NCBI GenBank assembly: GCA_036381215.1
Contig: DASVDF010000025.1
Location: forward strand, 36,281-100,280
Direction of reading: 5' to 3'
Length of the DNA: 64,000 nucleotides
DNA from: IDS-8 sp036381215
GTDB taxonomy: Bacteria; Pseudomonadota; Gammaproteobacteria; Steroidobacterales; Woeseiaceae
Shown here: piece after piece, positions 59,731-64,000 of the stretch
Layout of the letters: each line of letters opens with the position of its first letter
How positions within the stretch are numbered: position 1 is the stretch's first letter
Position numbers and translations under genes: made by a program
Notes under the pieces: generated by a model
Seen by the model: the letters and a program-made list of their open reading frames with translations, nothing else
What the model was told of the DNA's origin: nothing
Database searches by the model: none

Positions 59731-62700
59731 CGCCTCGGCCCTGCGAAAGGCGCGCGGTTGCGGTTCCCGGATCCCCGAACGGGCCCATCAGGCGCCGGCG
59801 GATCGTCCATTCTTCCGCGGCGGGGACTGCCTTCAGGAATTCGACCTGCTTGCCGCTCTGCACCGCCACCGGCACGCCGTTCTCGATCAGCAGGCGGTTG
59901 CCGGGGAGTGCCGGCAGGCGCTGGCCCGGCGTGACGATGCCGACGAGATTCAGGGGGTCGGCGGCGGAGAGCATGACGGCTTCACTGCTCTCGTGCTTGC
60001 GCGCCTCGCGCAGCGCGCCGACGGCTTCCGGCAGCGCGAACTGCTCGCCGCTCATGCCCTGCACGAAGCGCCCGCCGCGCGCCTCGCCGCGCGCTTCCAT
60101 GCGGCGGAACACGTACAAGAGCTCGCGCCACGCCGGCAGGAGCGGCTCGCGTTCCAGCACGCGCCGGCAGATGACGCCGTAGCGCCGGAGCAGCACGCAG
60201 GCGATGTGCGCGACGTGATCGTCGCTTTCCGGCTTCGCGGCGCCGGTGAACACGCGCGCCCAGCGCCCGGCATCCTCCACGCTCGCCGCCCGCGCGCGGC
60301 GCCGCTGCCGGCGCGTGTCGGCGCGCCGCAGGTCGGGCGTGATGAGCGCGCGCAGACCGGCGAACGTATCCGCAGTGACCAGGCCGCGCGCGACGAGCTC
60401 CGCGAGCGCCGTCTCCACCTGCGCGTGCAGCAGCCCGCTCGCTTCCTCGAGATCCGCGAAGAACAGCGCGCCGTGCTCGCGCAACGCGTCCAGCACCCGC
60501 TCGGCCGCGCTGCCGAGCGGCTCGCCGCCGCTCTCCGGCACCAGCGCCCGCCAGTGCTTCATGTGCGGCCGCGGCACGAAAGCGATCGGCGTGTTGCGCA
60601 CCGGCGTCGGGTTGCGCGCACTGCCTTCACCACCGGCCGCAACCGCGCGCGGCGAGAGGCGCGTCCACACGAAGCGCCCGGCGTTGCACAGCCGGTCCAG
60701 CAACTCCTTGTTGTAATGCGCGACGCGCAGCGGCAGCAGGCTCGTTTCCCACGCCGCCGCGGCGGCGGGAAAGCCCTCGAGCTGCTCGAGCACGGCGGCG
60801 AGCGCCTCCGGCCCCTCGATCGCCTCGCCGGTGACGTGCTGCCAGGCGAGCAGGAAGCGGTAGTACGCCGCGGGCGGCACCGGCTCGATCTCGGCACGCA
60901 GGCGCTTCAGCGTGTAGCGATGGATGCGTGCGAGCAGCCCGCGCTCGCACCACTCGACGTCGGCGCCGCCTGTATAACGGCCCTGCATGACGAATCCTTC
61001 GGTCTGCAGCGCGAGCAGCGGAGCCCCCAGCGCTTCGGGGGGGAGGCCGAGCGGGGCGGCAATGGCCGCTGCCGTTACCGGCCCCGAGATTTCCAGCCGG
61101 CCGCGCACGATCTCGCGCAGCACGACGTCCGCATCGGTCAGCGCGGGATCGGGGATGGCGTCGATCGCCGGCTCGCCCGCGATGCCGGGCCACAGGTGCC
61201 GGAACCCGTCGAGCCGCTCCGCGGCCACCCACAGCACCTCGCCGTCCGGCGGCCGCAGCGTGGTCGCGCGACGCGCGTCGACCAGCTCCGCGAACAGGTG
61301 CCTCCAGCCGAACTCGAGCCCGGCCGTGCGCCCTTCCTCGCCCTCGCGCGCGGTCAGGAAACCCGCCACCAGCAGTGCATCGTGCAACTCGTCCGCGGTG
61401 CGCGGCTCGGGCCACGCCTCCGCGCGCACCTTGTCTATGGCCTCGGCGTCCAGCCGCCCGAGCGCCGCCGCTTCCTCCACCGAGAGCACGCTGCGCTGGC
61501 GCACCGCCATCGTGCGCCGCTCCTCCGCCGGCGCGTCGTCGAGGAACGCGTACGGCCGCGCGCCGAGGATTTCGAACGCGAGCGGAGAGGGCGCAGCGAG
61601 GTCGCGGCAGACGATCCGGATCTCTTTCTGCTCCAGGCGGCGCAGCAACGCCACCAGCCCGTCGACGTCCATCGTTTCCTCGAGGCAGTCCTTGACGGTC
61701 TGCCTGACGAGCGGATGCTCCGGGATCTCGCGATAGCCGGCGCTCAGGTTCTCGGCGCAGGCGAGCTGGTCCGGGAACACCACGGCCAGCAGGTCCTCGG
61801 CGTCGGTGCGCTGGAACTGCGGCGGCGCGCGCCGGCCGTTCCAGGTGCGCTTCACCGCGAGCGCGATGCTCGCGTTCCAGCGCCAGCGCGTGCCGAACAT
61901 CGGCGCGTCGAGCAGCGCCTGTGTCAGCACCTCGCGCACACTCGCCGAGTGCAGGTAGCGCGTGACCTCCTCGAGGTCGAAGCTGTGGGTTGCGCCGAGC
62001 GAGAGCACGATCGTGTTCTCGTCCGCCGCGGCCTGCAGCTCGAAGTTGAAGGCGCGGCAAAAGCGTTTGCGCAGCGCGAGCCCCCACGCACGATTGATGC
62101 GCGAGCCGTAGGGCGAATGGATCACGAAGTGCTGGTCGCCTGCCTCGTCGAAGAAACGCTCGAAGACGATCGTCTCGTGCGTGGGCAGCACGGTGAGCGC
62201 CGCGCGCGCCGCCGCCGCGTACTCGACGAGCTGGCGCGCGGCCGGCTCGGGCAGCGCGAGCTCGCCCTCCGCCCATGCGAGCGCGGCGCCTTCGCCGTCG
62301 ATGAGCAGGTCGTCGAGCGTGCGGCACAGCCGGCTCACGGACTGCGAGAGCTCGGCGCTGCGACCCGGCGCCTCGCCGAACCAGAACGGGATGTTGGGCG
62401 GCTGCCCCTTCGCGTCCTCCGCGAACACCTTGCCCTGCGCGACCTTCGCGATGCGGTACGACGTGTTGCCGAGCTGGAAGATGTCGCCCGGGATGCTCTC
62501 GAACGCGAAATCCTCGTTCAGCGTGCCGATCTTGTAGCCTTCGGGCAGCAGCACGACGTCGTAGTCGAACTGGTCCGGGATCACGCCGCCGTTGGTCAGC
62601 GCGGTGATGCGCGCCGCGCGGCGCGCGCGCAGCATGCCGTGGACCGCGTCGCGGTGCAGGTACGCGCCGCGGCGGCCGCGGCGCGTCGTGTAGCCCTCGG

Positions 62701-64000
62701 CGAGCATGCGCACCACGTCGCCGTACTCTTCCCGGGTGAGATCGCGATAAGGCCAGGCCCGGCGGAACTGCGCGTAGAGCTCGTCTTCCTTCCATTCGCG
62801 GCCGGCGACTTCCGCCACGATCTGCTGCGCCAGCACGTCGAGCGGCTTGTCCGGCAGGGACAGCCGGTCGAGCTCGCCGCGGCGCACGGCATCGAGCAAC
62901 GCGGTGCATTCGACGAGATCGTCGCGGGTCAGGGGAAACAGCCGGCCTTTCGGCGTCGCGTGCACCGCGTGGCCGGCGCGGCCGACGCGCTGGAGGAAGG
63001 CGCCGATCGCGCGCGGCGAGCCGAGCTGGCAGACGAGATCGACGTCGCCGACGTCGATTCCGAGCTCGAGCGACGAGGTGGCGACCAGCGCGCGCAGCTT
63101 GCCGGCCTTGAGCCGCTGCTCCGCATCCAGCCGGTGCTCGCGCGACAGGCTGCCGTGGTGCGAGGTCACCGCATCCTCGCCGATGCGCTCGGCCAAGTGC
63201 CGCGCCACGCGCTCGCACTGGCGGCGGTTGTTGGCGAAGATCAGGGTCGTGCGGTGCGCGGACACGAGCTCCGCGAGCTGGTCGTACAGCTCGGTCCACA
63301 CTTCCGTCGCCATCACCGCCTCGAGCGGCGAGCGCGGCAGCGCGAGAGCGAGGTCGCGCTCGCGCTGGTGGCCGGTATCGATGATCGTGCAGTCCTCGGC
63401 GCCGGTGAGGAAGCGAGCGACGGCCTCCATCGGCTTCTGCGTCGCGGACAGGCCGACGCGCACCGGCCGCTCCGCACACAGCGCGTCCAGGCGGGCGAGC
63501 GAAAGGGCAAGGTGCGCGCCGCGCTTGGTGCCGGCGACGGCGTGGATCTCGTCGACGATCACGGTGCGCACGGACGACAGCATGTTGCGGCCCGATTCCG
63601 ACGTGAGCAGAATGAACAGCGATTCCGGCGTCGTCACAACGATGTGCGGCGGCGTGCGGCGCATCTTCGCGCGCTCGTGCTGCGGCGTGTCGCCGGTGCG
63701 CACCAGCGCGCGAATCTCGACGTCCGGCTTGCCGCTTTCGAGCAGCCCATCGCGAATGCCGGCGAGCGGCTCGTCCAGGTTCTTGTGGATGTCGTTCGAG
63801 AGCGCTTTCAGCGGCGAGACGTACAGCACCCGCGTCTCGTCCGGCAGCCCGCGGGCCTCGCCTTCTCGCACGAGATCGTCGATTGCCGAGAGGAACGCGG
63901 CGAGCGTCTTGCCGGAGCCGGTCGGCGCGGCGAGCAGCGTGTGCCCGCCCGCGCGGATCGCCGGCCAGGCGGCGGCCTGCGCCGCGGTCGGCGCGCCGAA
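59720..64000 (-). CDS. lhr: Lhr-type DEAD/DEAH helicase, N-terminus outside window
   Basis: At least 1427 codons; the first residues lie beyond the window edge. The visible N-terminal part has the Q-motif region FGAPTAAQAAAWPAI, Walker A APTGSGKT, DEIH box (IVDEIHAV), SATQ, and helicase motifs GSPRAIGAFLQRVGRAGH. The winged-helix and long Lhr C-terminal domains follow (HFVIHSPYGSRINRAWGLAL is the Lhr-core signature). Lhr proteins are 3'-5' ATP-dependent helicases of DNA repair, typically 1400-1550 residues. The gene ends without a terminator in a tail-to-tail overlap. Confidence 0.92.
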   Translation of the reverse strand, partial: FGAPTAAQAAAWPAIRAGGHTLLAAPTGSGKTLAAFLSAIDDLVREGEARGLPDETRVLYVSPLKALSNDIHKNLDEPLAGIRDGLLESGKPDVEIRALVRTGDTPQHERAKMRRTPPHIVVTTPESLFILLTSESGRNMLSSVRTVIVDEIHAVAGTKRGAHLALSLARLDALCAERPVRVGLSATQKPMEAVARFLTGAEDCTIIDTGHQRERDLALALPRSPLEAVMATEVWTELYDQLAELVSAHRTTLIFANNRRQCERVARHLAERIGEDAVTSHHGSLSREHRLDAEQRLKAGKLRALVATSSLELGIDVGDVDLVCQLGSPRAIGAFLQRVGRAGHAVHATPKGRLFPLTRDDLVECTALLDAVRRGELDRLSLPDKPLDVLAQQIVAEVAGREWKEDELYAQFRRAWPYRDLTREEYGDVVRMLAEGYTTRRGRRGAYLHRDAVHGMLRARRAARITALTNGGVIPDQFDYDVVLLPEGYKIGTLNEDFAFESIPGDIFQLGNTSYRIAKVAQGKVFAEDAKGQPPNIPFWFGEAPGRSAELSQSVSRLCRTLDDLLIDGEGAALAWAEGELALPEPAARQLVEYAAAARAALTVLPTHETIVFERFFDEAGDQHFVIHSPYGSRINRAWGLALRKRFCRAFNFELQAAADENTIVLSLGATHSFDLEEVTRYLHSASVREVLTQALLDAPMFGTRWRWNASIALAVKRTWNGRRAPPQFQRTDAEDLLAVVFPDQLACAENLSAGYREIPEHPLVRQTVKDCLEETMDVDGLVALLRRLEQKEIRIVCRDLAAPSPLAFEILGARPYAFLDDAPAEERRTMAVRQRSVLSVEEAAALGRLDAEAIDKVRAEAWPEPRTADELHDALLVAGFLTAREGEEGRTAGLEFGWRHLFAELVDARRATTLRPPDGEVLWVAAERLDGFRHLWPGIAGEPAIDAIPDPALTDADVVLREIVRGRLEISGPVTAAAIAAPLGLPPEALGAPLLALQTEGFVMQGRYTGGADVEWCERGLLARIHRYTLKRLRAEIEPVPPAAYYRFLLAWQHVTGEAIEGPEALAAVLEQLEGFPAAAAAWETSLLPLRVAHYNKELLDRLCNAGRFVWTRLSPRAVAAGGEGSARNPTPVRNTPIAFVPRPHMKHWRALVPESGGEPLGSAAERVLDALREHGALFFADLEEASGLLHAQVETALAELVARGLVTADTFAGLRALITPDLRRADTRRQRRRARAASVEDAGRWARVFTGAAKPESDDHVAHIACVLLRRYGVICRRVLEREPLLPAWRELLYVFRRMEARGEARGGRFVQGMSGEQFALPEAVGALREARKHESSEAVMLSAADPLNLVGIVTPGQRLPALPGNRLLIENGVPVAVQSGKQVEFLKAVPAAEEWTIRRRLMGPFGDPGTATARLSQGRGAIP

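Noticed and set aside
60627..63479. A second 950-codon minus-strand frame inside lhr
   Set aside because: The translation is Arg/Ala-rich without motifs, whereas the overlapping frame encodes all helicase motifs.

Overview
The window is about 64 kb of GC-rich, densely coding DNA that looks like chromosome from a gammaproteobacterium. The evidence is four TonB-dependent receptors, PilV/W/X/Y1-type minor pilin genes, an Lhr helicase, and many REP elements with the GTAGGAGCGCGC core seen in Pseudomonas- and Xanthomonas-like genomes. A Xanthomonadales/Steroidobacterales/Nevskiales-like host is plausible, but I cannot place it more precisely. No rRNA, tRNA, CRISPR array, insertion sequence or phage gene was recognised.

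Layout. 1-1374: 3' end of a DUF885 metallohydrolase gene. 1.9-19.8 kb: three large TonB-dependent receptors around two TPR-sulfotransferases, one TPR-2OG-Fe(II) oxygenase, a family 9 glycosyltransferase and a small 2OG-Fe(II) oxygenase; this looks like an uptake plus covalent-modification locus. 19.8-31.8 kb: two back-to-back minor-pilin operons. The minus-strand one has no PilY1 but carries an oversized PilV-like protein. The plus-strand one is a regular fimT-pilV-pilW-pilX-pilY1-pilE set. 31.8-37.8 kb: a truncated hydrolase, a monooxygenase-like protein and an FNT channel; an SDR, a baeRF-type protein and a DUF6763-DksA fusion; a sulfotransferase and an XRE regulator.

37.9-45.1 kb: a six-gene complex I/hydrogenase-4-like operon. 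Its large subunit lacks all four nickel-binding cysteines, so it is an energy-converting hydrogenase-related (Ehr) complex and not a hydrogenase. 45.1-50.2 kb: a DUF167 protein, a TetR regulator with a perfect 20-bp palindrome next to its start, a hydrolase-glycosyltransferase fusion, a secreted protein and an OsmC protein. 50.2-54.5 kb: a tightly overlapping minus-strand operon (thermostable-hemolysin family protein, AMP-forming ligase, heme-oxygenase-like putative diiron enzyme, SDR, TatT-like protein) that looks biosynthetic. 54.7-64 kb: a fourth receptor, an Xre-RES toxin-antitoxin pair, a CHRD protein, an unknown membrane protein and the 3' part of lhr.

The most unusual DNA-level pattern is that about 19 REP elements lie between genes, and at least seven genes use the TAG inside the REP signature GTAG (or CTAG) as their own stop codon, including both members of one convergent pair.
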